Assembly (NCBI GenBank): GCA_037444075.1
Contig: JBBIND010000010.1
Location: 13,180 to 77,179, forward strand
Origin: JBBIND01 sp037444075
Lineage (GTDB): Bacteria; Acidobacteriota; Terriglobia; Bryobacterales; Bryobacteraceae
Length of the DNA stretch: 64,000 bases
Reading direction: 5' to 3'
The notes beneath the pieces are model-generated. The model had not been told where the DNA came from, ran no database searches, and was given only the letters and a program-made list of their open reading frames with translations. Shown here piece by piece: positions 9,599-17,935 of this stretch. Made by a program: the position numbers and the translations under genes. The first letter of the stretch is position 1, and the number at the start of each line of letters is the position of its first letter.

Positions 9599-10557
9599 AG
9601 GCGGAACTCTCCGCCGATGCGCTGGATTGCCAGCCGGTGCGGATGCCCGGAGGCGGCCTGAAGGAATCTTTCCAGAGGCTCTTCGAGCGGTTCGCGGCTC
9701 AGCTTGAAGGTAAGGTGGTGAACGGGAGCGAAGAACTCGGCTCCGGCCTGATTACCCATCTGCCACGCCTGTTCCGGCGTGCAGTGGTTGCGTATCCAGG
9801 GATCGTAGGCCCCAATGGGCAGGATGGCCAGATCGATCGGACGGGAGTCGCGCAAGCGGGCAAAGCTGTCCGTTACCGCCGTATCGCCCGCGAATAGCAC
9901 CCTGTAACGGCCGGCTTCGAGCAAGTAGCCGTTGTAGCCGCGATGAGTGTCCGTGCGCATGCGCGCGCCCCAGTGCTTCACTTCAAAAGCCTGCACGGTG
10001 GCCGGACCCACTCGGACCCGGTCTCCCCACCGGAGTTCGCGCACGGCGCCGTAGCGGTCCGCGCGCAGCAGGTCGCCCGTTTCCCATGCCGTTACCACCT
10101 CTGTGCGGCGGGATTCCAGCCGGCGCAGCGACGGGACGTCGAAGTGGTCCATGTGGGCATGGGACAGCAGCACCATGTCCAACTGCGGCAGTTGCGCGGG
10201 CTGCAAAGCAGGAGCCACCAGACGCTTCACTCCGACGGTGACCGGACCCAAACCCAGTCCCGCTCGGGTGCTGAAAACGGGGTCAGTGACGATGGTAAAG
10301 CCGTCGATCTTCAGCAGAACCGTGCTGTGGCCCAGCCATGCGGCCTGCAAGCCTTTGTCCGGCCAGGAGTCAGGATCCGGGATGAGCCCTGGATGCTCGA
10401 CCTGCTGATTGAACTCGGAGAAGTACTGTCTCCAGAATGAAGGCGCCTGCCGGTAAAGATACGCGCCGATGCCCGTAACGCCGAGAGTTGTGGCGGTTGC
10501 CAGTAGCTTCCTGCGGGACCAGCCCCTCGCTTTGACGTTGTCTCCCACTTGCTCCAC
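9595..10557 (-). CDS. Membrane-anchored metallo-beta-lactamase-fold hydrolase (UlaG/NAPE-PLD-like)
   Basis: Metal-dependent hydrolase of about 320 residues. The HxHxDH metal motif is present (LLSHAHMDHFD, His at about residue 133), as are AWLGHSTVLLKIDGFTIVTDP, typical of the NAPE-PLD/UlaG branch, and the later metal residues LFAGDTAVTD and FAPVHHLTF. The N-terminus has a twin-arginine-like patch and hydrophobic stretch (WSRRKLLATATTLGVTGIGA), so the domain probably faces the periplasm. The start is uncertain: GTG at 10557 follows the upstream gene's stop by 4 bases, and GTG at 10548 is an alternative. It appears coupled to the molybdoenzyme gene upstream; a joint substrate is not apparent. 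Confidence 0.8.
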   Translation of the reverse strand: MEQVGDNVKARGWSRRKLLATATTLGVTGIGAYLYRQAPSFWRQYFSEFNQQVEHPGLIPDPDSWPDKGLQAAWLGHSTVLLKIDGFTIVTDPVFSTRAGLGLGPVTVGVKRLVAPALQPAQLPQLDMVLLSHAHMDHFDVPSLRRLESRRTEVVTAWETGDLLRADRYGAVRELRWGDRVRVGPATVQAFEVKHWGARMRTDTHRGYNGYLLEAGRYRVLFAGDTAVTDSFARLRDSRPIDLAILPIGAYDPWIRNHCTPEQAWQMGNQAGAEFFAPVHHLTFKLSREPLEEPLERFLQAASGHPHRLAIQRIGGEFRL

Positions 10558-10561
10558 TCTA

Positions 10562-11218
10562 TCAGCCGAAGCGCTCTTCCCGCCACGGATCGCCCCTTCG
10601 GTGATATCCGTGGCGTTCCCAGAAGCCCGCCTCTTCGCGGTCCAGGAACTCGAATCCGCAAACCCACTTGGCGCTTTTCCAGGCGTACAGGCGGGGCACG
10701 ACAAGGCGGGCAGGTCCGCCGTGCGCGGCACTCAGAGGGGTTCCATCGTGGAGCAGGGCGATGAGCACGTCATCCGCCAGGAGGTGAGAGACCGGGAGGT
10801 TGGTTGTCCAGCCGTTGTCCAAAGCCTTCACCAGCACGTGCCGCGCTTCGGGCAGCAGTCCCCCGGCGAGTTGCACCAGGCGGGCAGCGCTCACCCCTTC
10901 CCAGAGATTGCCGAGCCGGGACCAGCGCGTAACACAATGAAAATCAGCGAAAACCCTGACCCGTTCCAGCTTTGAAAACTCCTCCCAGTTCCAGGAAGTG
11001 GGTTGGTTTACGAGTCCGGAAATGGAAAAGGACCAGTTCTCCAGAGAGATCCTTGGCGGACCGCTCACGTCGAGAACCGGCCATTGCTCGGTAAGGCTTT
11101 GCCCGGCCGGCAATCGCACTGGTCTGCGCGTGTCCGGGCTGATAACGGTGCCGGAGGGTAGCCCCTCCGGGAAAGCCGACTTTCCCGTATTATGGTGCCC
11201 CAAATCCGGATTGGGCAT
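10562..11218 (-). CDS. Sulfite-oxidase-like molybdopterin-dependent oxidoreductase
   Basis: Molybdopterin-binding oxidoreductase domain of 218 residues without a heme or dimerisation domain, like the YuiH/MsrP-type small enzymes. The molybdenum-coordinating cysteine lies in VFADFHCVTRWSRLGNLWEG (Cys95), and the conserved glycine-rich block AHGGPARLVVPRLYAWKSAKW follows. No signal peptide is seen from the ATG at 11218, so it is probably cytoplasmic, unlike MsrP. It is the upstream gene of a two-gene set with the metallo-beta-lactamase-fold protein. The electron partner and substrate are unknown. Confidence 0.85.
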   Translation of the reverse strand: MPNPDLGHHNTGKSAFPEGLPSGTVISPDTRRPVRLPAGQSLTEQWPVLDVSGPPRISLENWSFSISGLVNQPTSWNWEEFSKLERVRVFADFHCVTRWSRLGNLWEGVSAARLVQLAGGLLPEARHVLVKALDNGWTTNLPVSHLLADDVLIALLHDGTPLSAAHGGPARLVVPRLYAWKSAKWVCGFEFLDREEAGFWERHGYHRRGDPWREERFG

Positions 11219-11340
11219 ATCTGACCATACTGATGCGACCCGTCGAAGGCGGGATGCAATGTTTTTTTCTTTTTTTTGTTCGCGGCGCGTGAGAAGAGCG
11301 CGGGTTCAGAACAACTACCTGATTTGGAAGGGATTCGGGC

Positions 11341-11799
11341 ATGCGCATGGCCCTTTTTTTGTTGTTGATGGCGGTGGGAGTTCCGCTCTGGGGTGACGGT
11401 GTGGGCAGCCGCGCCGAGTATGTGGGCGGCACCTCGGCGGTGTTCAAGGCACGCACTAGCGGGAAAATCCTGACTGCGGACCCGGACAGGCTGGAGTTCA
11501 CTACCGCGAAGTTCCCGCCGGTCAGCGTGCCTTACGACAGCGTCAATCTGATCGAGTACGGCCAGAAGGTCAGCCGCCGCTACGCCATGGCTGTGGTCAT
11601 TTCACCACTGCTGCTGCTAAGCAAGAAAAAGAAGCACTACCTGACGATTGGCTACCAGGACGAGTCAGGCGAACAGCAGGCCCTCGTCTTCGAAGTGGAC
11701 AAGAACGCAATTCGGTCGTTGTTGGTGGCCTTGGAAGCGCGTACCGGGCTAAAAGTGCAGTACCAGGACGATGAAGCCCGCAAGGCGGGGAAGGGATGA
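11341..11799 (+). CDS. Small exported protein of unknown function (PH-like fold suspected)
   Basis: A 152-residue protein with a signal peptide (MRMALFLLLMAVGVPLWGDG). The mature part alternates short strands and one central hydrophobic stretch (AMAVVISPLLLLSKKKKHYLTIGY), ending with a helix-like segment (DKNAIRSLLVALEARTG). The pattern of strands reading a value against a threshold helix resembles small PH-like or SH3-like domains, but no family is recognised with confidence. GGAAGGG precedes the ATG. It overlaps the next gene by four bases (ATGA), so the two are translationally coupled and probably act together at the cell envelope. Confidence 0.7.
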   Translation: MRMALFLLLMAVGVPLWGDGVGSRAEYVGGTSAVFKARTSGKILTADPDRLEFTTAKFPPVSVPYDSVNLIEYGQKVSRRYAMAVVISPLLLLSKKKKHYLTIGYQDESGEQQALVFEVDKNAIRSLLVALEARTGLKVQYQDDEARKAGKG

Positions 11800-12383
11800 G
11801 GAACCGGGTGCTGGCCGGATTGGCAGTAATGTTGGCCGCGGCAGTGGCTGCCTTCGCCGAACAGGCGCAGGAACCGCTGCTCGCCATCAAGCGGATCCAC
11901 GTGGAGAGGCTGTCCGGAGGGGAAACGGCCACGCAGATCCGTGACATGATCATCACCAGCCTGCAACGGACCGGCCTGTTCGTGCTTACGGAGAATCCGG
12001 AACGGGCGGACGCCTGGTTGCGGGGCTCCGCCGAAGACCTGATCTACACCGACACGTTTCAGTCCAGCGAAGGCATCAGCGCTCGCGCCGGTGTGGGCGC
12101 GAACACCTCCACGCCATCAGGCTCGCGAACCACGGAGAGACGAGGAATTCAGGCCAGCACCAGCGTCGGGCAGCATGAATCCACGCGGATTTCCGAGCGC
12201 AAGCACGAAGCGGTGGCCTCGGTACGGCTGGTAAACCGCGATGGTGACGTGATCTGGTCAACGACGCAGGAAAGCGGCGGCGGCAAGTTCCGTGGCGCGA
12301 GCGCGGATGTGGCCGAAAAGGTCACACGCCAGTTGCTGGTTGACCTGGAACGGTCCAGGAAGCTCTTGCGGCCTGCACCCTGA
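11796..12383 (+). CDS. Exported protein of unknown function, CsgG-like strand pattern
   Basis: A 195-residue protein with a signal peptide (MRNRVLAGLAVMLAAAVAAFAEQ). The start of the mature part (IKRIHVERLSGGETATQIRD, then MIITSLQRTGLFVLTENPERADAWLRGSAEDL) looks like the CsgG/LpoB-type curli-assembly fold, in which a helix follows a glycine-rich turn and a strand senses a partner. A low-complexity Ser/Thr/Gly/Arg middle (about residues 95-130) is followed by VRLVNRDGDVIWSTTQESGGG. I do not assign a function. The gene overlaps the stop of the preceding small exported protein gene and ends 43 bases before a convergent gene. Confidence 0.7.
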   Translation: MRNRVLAGLAVMLAAAVAAFAEQAQEPLLAIKRIHVERLSGGETATQIRDMIITSLQRTGLFVLTENPERADAWLRGSAEDLIYTDTFQSSEGISARAGVGANTSTPSGSRTTERRGIQASTSVGQHESTRISERKHEAVASVRLVNRDGDVIWSTTQESGGGKFRGASADVAEKVTRQLLVDLERSRKLLRPAP

Positions 12384-12425
12384 GGATCCACAGCCGCGGC
12401 CTTTGATGCGCCGCGAAGTCCCCGC

Positions 12426-14075
12426 CTAGTTCCCTGGCTTCAGCGAAAAGATCAGCAGTTCTCCCGTCGGGATATTCCAGGAATTGCCGCCCGGTAAACT
12501 CCAGACGGTTGCGCCCGGACGGTAGCCGGCATCGAGAAAGAAGCTCCGGCGCACGCCGTCCAGACGGCAGACGCCTGCGTCGGGCGAGGGCTTCTCCTTG
12601 GTGGGAGGTTCCACCAGGCACTGGAAGCCTACTTCGGCGATGTCCGCCGGCTGCTTGCCGGGAGGCAACTCGACGGCGATGCGGACCCAGCCGTCGCGTT
12701 CCACGGCGTAGTCGACGCGTCCGAGATGGGCGAACCACCAGCGGGTCTCGCCTGACAACCTGAGAGCGGGGGAAATGCGCGCCTGGCGATTGACCACCAG
12801 AGCTTCTATATACAGATAGTTGCGCGGGTCGCTGATCTTCTGGCCGTCCACAACGCCGAAACGCCTGAGCTTGTTTTCCCGCTCCAGTTCTTCGGCCATC
12901 ACCCGGTACGTCCATGGGTGGTCGTCCATGACCTGTTCGCGGGAAACACCGTCCAGGTTCACTTCCAGCGGCGCAGGCTGAAAGCGGAGCGCTGAGCCGG
13001 CTTCGCCGGAAACCATGTTGTTTTCGGTGACCGGCATGAGCAACGGGTGCAGGGCTTCTCGCCGGCCCTCAAAGTCCACTTCCTTGTGGCCTCGAGCCTG
13101 AATGGTGGCGCGCAACGGCTTGTGATTGGAGTCCGGAAAAACCTTGTAGACGTACTCGATGTCCGTTGTGCGGCCCCAGCGGGCCATGAGCGCGCGCGTG
13201 GAAGTGCCGCCGTCCTCATTGGAGAAGATGGCCGTATACTGCACGAGCGGAAGGCCCTTTTCGGTCAACCGCTCGCAGTACATGAGAACAGGCACATCGC
13301 TGAAGCGGCCAATCGTGTTGGGCCGCGCATAGAGCACCGGGGCGTGCGCCAGCAGCCCGTAGTAGGGGTCTGTGCGGGTGACCTGCCGGAAACGGACCCC
13401 GGATACCTCAAGCCCGCTCCCCGGCGCGGACCACTTCGGATGCCGGCTGAGGCTCATAGTGTGTTGGCCCGGCTTGAACGGACCGAGGAACACCGGGTAA
13501 AGGTGCCAATCCGCGCCCGCGAACAGGACTATGTGCTGCGCAGGTCTGCCCGGCAGGTTGAGCTCGGCTACCGCCGCTTCGCGCCCCGGTTCGCTCCAGT
13601 TTGAGCCGGGTGAGCGCATGGTCAGTTCGGCCACCACTTCCGCCGGTTCCGAAACCTGAAAACTGAAAGTTTCCGCCGCCAGCGCCGGGTGAAGACCCAA
13701 CAGAAAAACAGCCAGCGCAAAAATCGCCAGCCGTTGGATGAGTGCAAGCAATGTCTGCGAATTGCAGGGCTTGCGTAGAAATCGGTCCACCATGCTTATC
13801 TCCGGTATGTCCTCAGTATTTCCAGGCCAGCCGGAGAGGACGACAATCCTCACCGTCGGCCTGATGCGCCGCAATTCCTGGATGAGAAAACGCCCCTGTT
13901 CGGGGTGGGGCAGCCGCAGGTCCATCAGTACGACTTCCGGAGCGAACCCGTCCAAGCAGGACAACGCCTCTTCCGCCCCTGCCGCCCGGCAGACCTCGTG
14001 TCCGGCGGATTCCAGCAGGAGAGCGCGCACGTCCAGTTGTTCGCAATCGTCGTCTACAGCAAGGACGCGGGCCAT
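12426..14075 (-). CDS. Response-regulator receiver fused to a membrane segment and an exported unknown domain
   Basis: One 549-residue frame. Residues 1-115 are a receiver domain: acidic cluster VDDD at 8-10, phospho-acceptor Asp52 in VVLMDLRLP, and the conserved lysine in FLRKPC (Lys102). The last receiver helix runs straight into LIQRLAIFALAVFLLGLHPALAAET, a perfect signal peptide or anchor (about 112-134) with an AxA-type site. Residues 135-549 form an exported-looking beta-rich domain with no recognised family. Read literally, the receiver is cytoplasmic and the rest periplasmic. A TTG at 13751 (codon 109) could start the exported part separately. No histidine kinase is adjacent. See findings. 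Confidence 0.75.
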   Translation of the reverse strand: MARVLAVDDDCEQLDVRALLLESAGHEVCRAAGAEEALSCLDGFAPEVVLMDLRLPHPEQGRFLIQELRRIRPTVRIVVLSGWPGNTEDIPEISMVDRFLRKPCNSQTLLALIQRLAIFALAVFLLGLHPALAAETFSFQVSEPAEVVAELTMRSPGSNWSEPGREAAVAELNLPGRPAQHIVLFAGADWHLYPVFLGPFKPGQHTMSLSRHPKWSAPGSGLEVSGVRFRQVTRTDPYYGLLAHAPVLYARPNTIGRFSDVPVLMYCERLTEKGLPLVQYTAIFSNEDGGTSTRALMARWGRTTDIEYVYKVFPDSNHKPLRATIQARGHKEVDFEGRREALHPLLMPVTENNMVSGEAGSALRFQPAPLEVNLDGVSREQVMDDHPWTYRVMAEELERENKLRRFGVVDGQKISDPRNYLYIEALVVNRQARISPALRLSGETRWWFAHLGRVDYAVERDGWVRIAVELPPGKQPADIAEVGFQCLVEPPTKEKPSPDAGVCRLDGVRRSFFLDAGYRPGATVWSLPGGNSWNIPTGELLIFSLKPGN

Positions 14076-14085
14076 GCGTTCCCGG

Positions 14086-14556
14086 CTAGCCGAACGAGAT
14101 ATGAGCTATAACAAGCTGCGGCATGGCCCGGTTCCAGCTTTCCGGGATGTTGTCGAACGGCAGCCGGAACTCTCGAGTTCCGCCAGGTGCGAGGATGCCC
14201 TCCTTGCTGCGCACGATGGGGACGCGCTCGCGGAGGACGAGTTGGCCGTAAGCGTCGTAGAAGATGCAGTTGAGTTCCACGAGCTCGAGCGGACGGTCTC
14301 CGGCATTGGTGATCTTGCCGGTTATCTCCACGAGGGATTGCTTGAAATAACTCTCCGCGGCGCTCATTTCAACTTCGCTCAACTGGAGGTGGCGCGTGTA
14401 GGCTTTCGCGTCCGGCGTCAACACGGGAATTTCGGTCATCAACGGTCCGCGTCTTTCGAGGTGCCAGAAGGCGGCGCCCCCCACGATGAGCAAGCCGATA
14501 ACAAGCAGCACAGGCGTGCGGGCCCGGGGCAGCTTAGGATCTGCTTTACTGGCCAC
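14086..14556 (-). CDS. Membrane-anchored FxLYD/DUF2393-like protein
   Basis: A 156-residue protein with one N-terminal transmembrane helix (RTPVLLVIGLLIVGGAAFWHL) and a periplasmic beta-sandwich. The segment VEITGKITNAGDRPLELVELNCIFYDAYGQLVLRE is typical of the FxLYD/DUF2393 group, which often serves as a partner-binding envelope domain. The start is a GTG at 14556 that overlaps the end of the PmbA gene by 11 bases, so it is translated after it. The receiver-fusion gene starts 10 bases downstream. Its partner is unknown. Confidence 0.7.
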   Translation of the reverse strand: MASKADPKLPRARTPVLLVIGLLIVGGAAFWHLERRGPLMTEIPVLTPDAKAYTRHLQLSEVEMSAAESYFKQSLVEITGKITNAGDRPLELVELNCIFYDAYGQLVLRERVPIVRSKEGILAPGGTREFRLPFDNIPESWNRAMPQLVIAHISFG

Positions 14557-15895
14557 TGATAGTCATCTCCCGAATAAGTAAAGTAGGTGAAGCTATTGAA
14601 CCCCGGAACTCCAGGTCATCGCCAACAGCTTCCAGTTCCAACAGCATGTGCCGGAGGTTTCCGGCGATCGTCACCTCCGAGACCGGGTAGGCAAGTTCGC
14701 CGTTTTCTATCCATAGCCCCACCGCGCCCCTGGAGTAATCGCCGGTCACCGTATTCACACCGAAGCCCATCAGTTCGGTGACGTACAGGCCGTTGCGGGC
14801 CGACTCGATCAACTTGGGCGCCGGTTGAGGGCCCGGCTCCATGTAAAAGTTACCATGTCCTATACCGGCGTTGCCGCTCAGCCCGCGGCTCGCGTTGCCG
14901 GTGGTCTTCAAGCCGAGTTTGCGCGCGGTGTACGTATTCAGCAGATAGCTCTTGAGCACGCCCCGCTCGATCACTACGGTACGGCGGCTCGGGACGCCCT
15001 CGTCGTCAAACGGACAAGTGCCGAACAGTCCCGGGATGGTGGCGTCGTTGATGACGGTCACATGATCGGAGGCCACTTTGTTGCCCAGGCATCCGGCCAG
15101 GAACGAGGCGTTCCGGTAAATGGCGTTGCCCTCCACGGATTCGAAGATGTGGTCGAGCAAACTTCGGGCGGCGCGCGGATCGAAAATCACCGGAGCCTTC
15201 TGTGTGGCGATTCTCCTCGGGTTGAGCCGCCTGATCGCGCGCCCGGCGGCTGTCCGGCCGACTTCCGCGGGACTTTCGAGAGCGGCGTGTGAGCGGGACA
15301 GCGTGTACCAGTAATCCCGCTCCATCGAACTCCCTTCGCGCGCCACCGGGACCACCGAGATGGAGCAACTGCTGGTCCGGTAAGAGCCCGAGAATCCGCG
15401 GCTGTTAGCAAACGCCGTGGAGCTGAGATGGGACGAGAAGCTCCCGCCCTCGGAGTTGACGATACGCGCATCAAAGCTGAGCGCCGCCTCCTCCGCTTCC
15501 AGCGCCTGCCGGATCTTGGTCTCCTCGCTGAGTTGTTCGAGATCCTTCGAGTACAAGCCCAGTTCTCCAGGCAGTGCGCCCAGCGTGTCCGCATCAGGAA
15601 GACCGGCATGCGGGTCCGTGGTGGCTACACGAGCCGCTGCCAGGGCGGACTCGACCATGCGGTCTATTCCTTCCCGCGACAAGTCGGAAGTGTAAGCGGA
15701 GCCGCTTTGCTGCCCCAACAGGACGCGCAGTCCGGCTCCCCTTGAGCCGGCCTGCTTGATGTTCTCCACTTCGCGCATGCGGACGTTAACGGAGAACTCC
15801 TCCCCTTCGGAGACCGTACATTCCACTTCCTCGGCGCCCTTGCTCCGGGCGAGCCGGACAAGCTCCAGACTCAGTTCCTCCAAGGAACTCTTCAC
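14546..15895 (-). CDS. pmbA: PmbA/TldE-like subunit of a TldD-type metalloprotease
   Basis: 449 residues, the usual length of the catalytically inactive partner (PmbA/TldE) of the TldD protease. It lacks the HExxH motif of TldD, and shows the family segments VFDPRAARSLLDHIFESV, the GTCPFDDEGVPSRRTVVIE block and the C-terminal GDYSRGAVGLWIENGELAYPVSEVTIAGN run. The heterodimer degrades unfolded peptides and matures modified peptides in other bacteria. Its GTG start overlaps the TGA of the upstream tldD gene (GTGA), which supports stoichiometric synthesis. Confidence 0.92.
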   Translation of the reverse strand: MKSSLEELSLELVRLARSKGAEEVECTVSEGEEFSVNVRMREVENIKQAGSRGAGLRVLLGQQSGSAYTSDLSREGIDRMVESALAAARVATTDPHAGLPDADTLGALPGELGLYSKDLEQLSEETKIRQALEAEEAALSFDARIVNSEGGSFSSHLSSTAFANSRGFSGSYRTSSCSISVVPVAREGSSMERDYWYTLSRSHAALESPAEVGRTAAGRAIRRLNPRRIATQKAPVIFDPRAARSLLDHIFESVEGNAIYRNASFLAGCLGNKVASDHVTVINDATIPGLFGTCPFDDEGVPSRRTVVIERGVLKSYLLNTYTARKLGLKTTGNASRGLSGNAGIGHGNFYMEPGPQPAPKLIESARNGLYVTELMGFGVNTVTGDYSRGAVGLWIENGELAYPVSEVTIAGNLRHMLLELEAVGDDLEFRGSIASPTLLIREMTISGQ

Positions 15896-17331
15896 TGCGC
15901 GGTACCTCCCACGGTCATCTTGTCGATCTTCATGGTGGGCATGCCCACGCCCACGGGGACGTTCTGCCCTTCTTTGCCGCAGATGCCCACACCCTCATCG
16001 AGCTGAAGATCGGAGCCTACCATGCTGACGTGGCGCAGCGCCTCCGGTCCGTTGCCGATCAGCGTCGCTCCTCTCACCGCGCGAGTGAGCTTGCCGGATT
16101 CGATGAGGTAGCATTCACTGGCCGAAAACACGAAGCTACCGCTGGTGATATCGACCTGCCCGCCGCCGCCAAACACCGGGCAGTAAAGGCCTTTGTCCAC
16201 CGAGCGGATGATCTCTTCCGGATCGCTCTCTCCCGCGAGCATGAACGTGTTGGTCATGCGCGGCAGCGGAATGTGCTGGTAGCTCTCGCGCCTGCCGCTG
16301 CCGGTAGGCTGTGCCCCCGTGATGCGGCTGGAGAGTTGGTCTTGCAGGTAGCCGCGCAGGACACCGTTCTCAATCAGGACATTGCGGGCCGTGGGGCAAC
16401 CCTCGTCGTCCACGTTCAACGAACCTCGCCGGGCGCTCAAAGTGCCGTCGTCCACCACGGTCACCAGCGGGCTGGCTACCTGCTGCCCGATCCGGCCGGT
16501 GAATGCGGAGACCCCCTTGCGGTTGAAATCCGCCTCCAGCCCATGCCCAACGGCTTCGTGCAGGAGGATGCCTGGCCAGCCCGGACCCAGCACCACAACG
16601 GTCTCCCCCGCAGGGGGATCGGCGGCCTCCAGTTGCACGATGGCCTGCCGCGCCGCTTCGCGGGCGAAGTACTCCGGAGTCTTCTCTTCGAGGAAGAATT
16701 CGAGGCCCACTCTTCCGCCGCCGCCGTGAAAACCGCGATGCGGGGGACTGCCCTCCTCGCGCGCCAGCGCCACCACGTTCAGCCTCGCTAGCGGCTGGCG
16801 GTCATGGGTCAACTGACCGCCGCTCGTGGCCACGAGAACGTGGCGGAGACTGTCCAGGTAGGAAGCGTGCACCATGAAGATGCGGGGGTTATAGGCGCGA
16901 GCGGCTTCGTCGGCGCGCTGCACCAGGCGCACACGCTCATTGAGCGGCGTGTCAGTCGGCGCCTGGACCACAGGGTACAGGTCCCACTTGCGGTCCAACT
17001 CCCTCAGATTCAGGGGCGGCTGCGTAGCCGACGTAGCCGCAATCCGGCCGGCCACACTGGCGGCTTTCAGAATGCGCTCGGGCGAAAGATCATCGCTGTA
17101 GGCATAGCCCGTGCGCTCTCCCAGGATGACGCGCACTCCGACGCCCATTATGACTCCCTGGTTGGCGCTCTTCACGATGGATTCGTCCAGGCTGATGGAG
17201 GTAGTGGACAGGTATTCAAAATAGAGGTCGGCGTATTCGCCGCCGCTCGAAAGAGCCTCTGCCAGGTACCGCTCCAAGTCGCGCTCTGTTATGGCAAACT
17301 TCTGCGCGATGAACGACTCGGAAAGACCCAT
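15892..17331 (-). CDS. tldD: TldD-type zinc metalloprotease subunit
   Basis: 479 residues, standard length for TldD, with the active-site zinc motif HExxH in ILLHEAVGHGLEADFN. The glycine-rich C-terminal strands (VFGGGGQVDITSGSFVFSAS) match the family. It forms the heterodimer with the PmbA product encoded immediately downstream. An ATG at 17331 is the start; a rightward DinB gene begins 58 bases away on the opposite strand, so the intergenic stretch serves both directions. TldD/PmbA act in the cytoplasm on unfolded polypeptides. Confidence 0.95.
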   Translation of the reverse strand: MGLSESFIAQKFAITERDLERYLAEALSSGGEYADLYFEYLSTTSISLDESIVKSANQGVIMGVGVRVILGERTGYAYSDDLSPERILKAASVAGRIAATSATQPPLNLRELDRKWDLYPVVQAPTDTPLNERVRLVQRADEAARAYNPRIFMVHASYLDSLRHVLVATSGGQLTHDRQPLARLNVVALAREEGSPPHRGFHGGGGRVGLEFFLEEKTPEYFAREAARQAIVQLEAADPPAGETVVVLGPGWPGILLHEAVGHGLEADFNRKGVSAFTGRIGQQVASPLVTVVDDGTLSARRGSLNVDDEGCPTARNVLIENGVLRGYLQDQLSSRITGAQPTGSGRRESYQHIPLPRMTNTFMLAGESDPEEIIRSVDKGLYCPVFGGGGQVDITSGSFVFSASECYLIESGKLTRAVRGATLIGNGPEALRHVSMVGSDLQLDEGVGICGKEGQNVPVGVGMPTMKIDKMTVGGTAQ

Positions 17332-17373
17332 AATATGAGCCTAACATGCAGTGAATGTTCCGCCGGTTGCCGC

Positions 17374-17379
17374 TATAAT
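17374..17379 (+). promoter_or_regulatory. Candidate -10 element for the DinB gene
   Basis: A consensus TATAAT sits 9 bases before the ATG at 17389, which would give a nearly leaderless transcript; no Shine-Dalgarno sequence is visible. No good -35 box is found at the usual distance (GTGAAT at 17351-17356 is weak). Confidence 0.35.
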
Positions 17380-17388
17380 TCCACTATT

Positions 17389-17898
17389 ATGAATCAGGTC
17401 CGGGCTACAAGGGAGCTTCCTGAAGGGGCGCGCCTGGCGCGGCGCCTGTACGAGCAGGCCGAACACCTGGAACGGCTCACCAGAGGGTTGAAGGAGACAG
17501 TTCTTTCCACGCGCCCGCCCTCCGGGGAGTGGTCGCTCAAAGAACTGATTTGCCATGTCTGGAGAGTGCAGCAGGTGTTCGTACAGCGCCTGGACCTGAT
17601 GCTGGCCCAGACGGATCCCGCGCTGAGTTCCTATGATCCCGACGAGGATCATGAGTCCGACCGCCTCCTGGAGCGCTCCGCTTTGGACATCCGCAGGAGC
17701 TTCCTCGAGGACCGGCTCAAGTTGCTGGGGCGGCTGGAGCAGTTGACTGAAACGGAATGGCGCCGCACTGGGCGCCACCCCGAGTACAACCACTACGATG
17801 TTCGTTTCCTGGTGGAGTACCTCGTCTATCACGAGGCGCACCACATCTATCAGATGATTCAGCGCCGGGCCATGCTGGAGCGGCCCGCCGTGGACTGA
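17389..17898 (+). CDS. DinB/YfiT-fold putative metal-dependent protein
   Basis: A 169-residue four-helix protein of the DinB superfamily. The metal-binding histidines lie in ELICHVW, after the first helix pair, and in YLVYHEAHHIYQMIQR near the C-terminus. The family includes thiol transferases (bacillithiol, mycothiol) and many proteins of unknown role. I use the ATG at 17389; an in-frame extension upstream would run through the reverse-strand tldD gene and is rejected. A TATAAT box lies directly before the start. Confidence 0.85.
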   Translation: MNQVRATRELPEGARLARRLYEQAEHLERLTRGLKETVLSTRPPSGEWSLKELICHVWRVQQVFVQRLDLMLAQTDPALSSYDPDEDHESDRLLERSALDIRRSFLEDRLKLLGRLEQLTETEWRRTGRHPEYNHYDVRFLVEYLVYHEAHHIYQMIQRRAMLERPAVD

Positions 17899-17935
17899 AC
17901 GCAGCCCGGACAACGGCCGGGCCTGGAGGAGCACC

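Noticed and set aside
16804..17388. In-frame extension of the first DinB gene upstream to about 16804
   Set aside because: The extension lies antisense to tldD and has no domain; the ATG at 17389 begins the conserved DinB start and follows a TATAAT.
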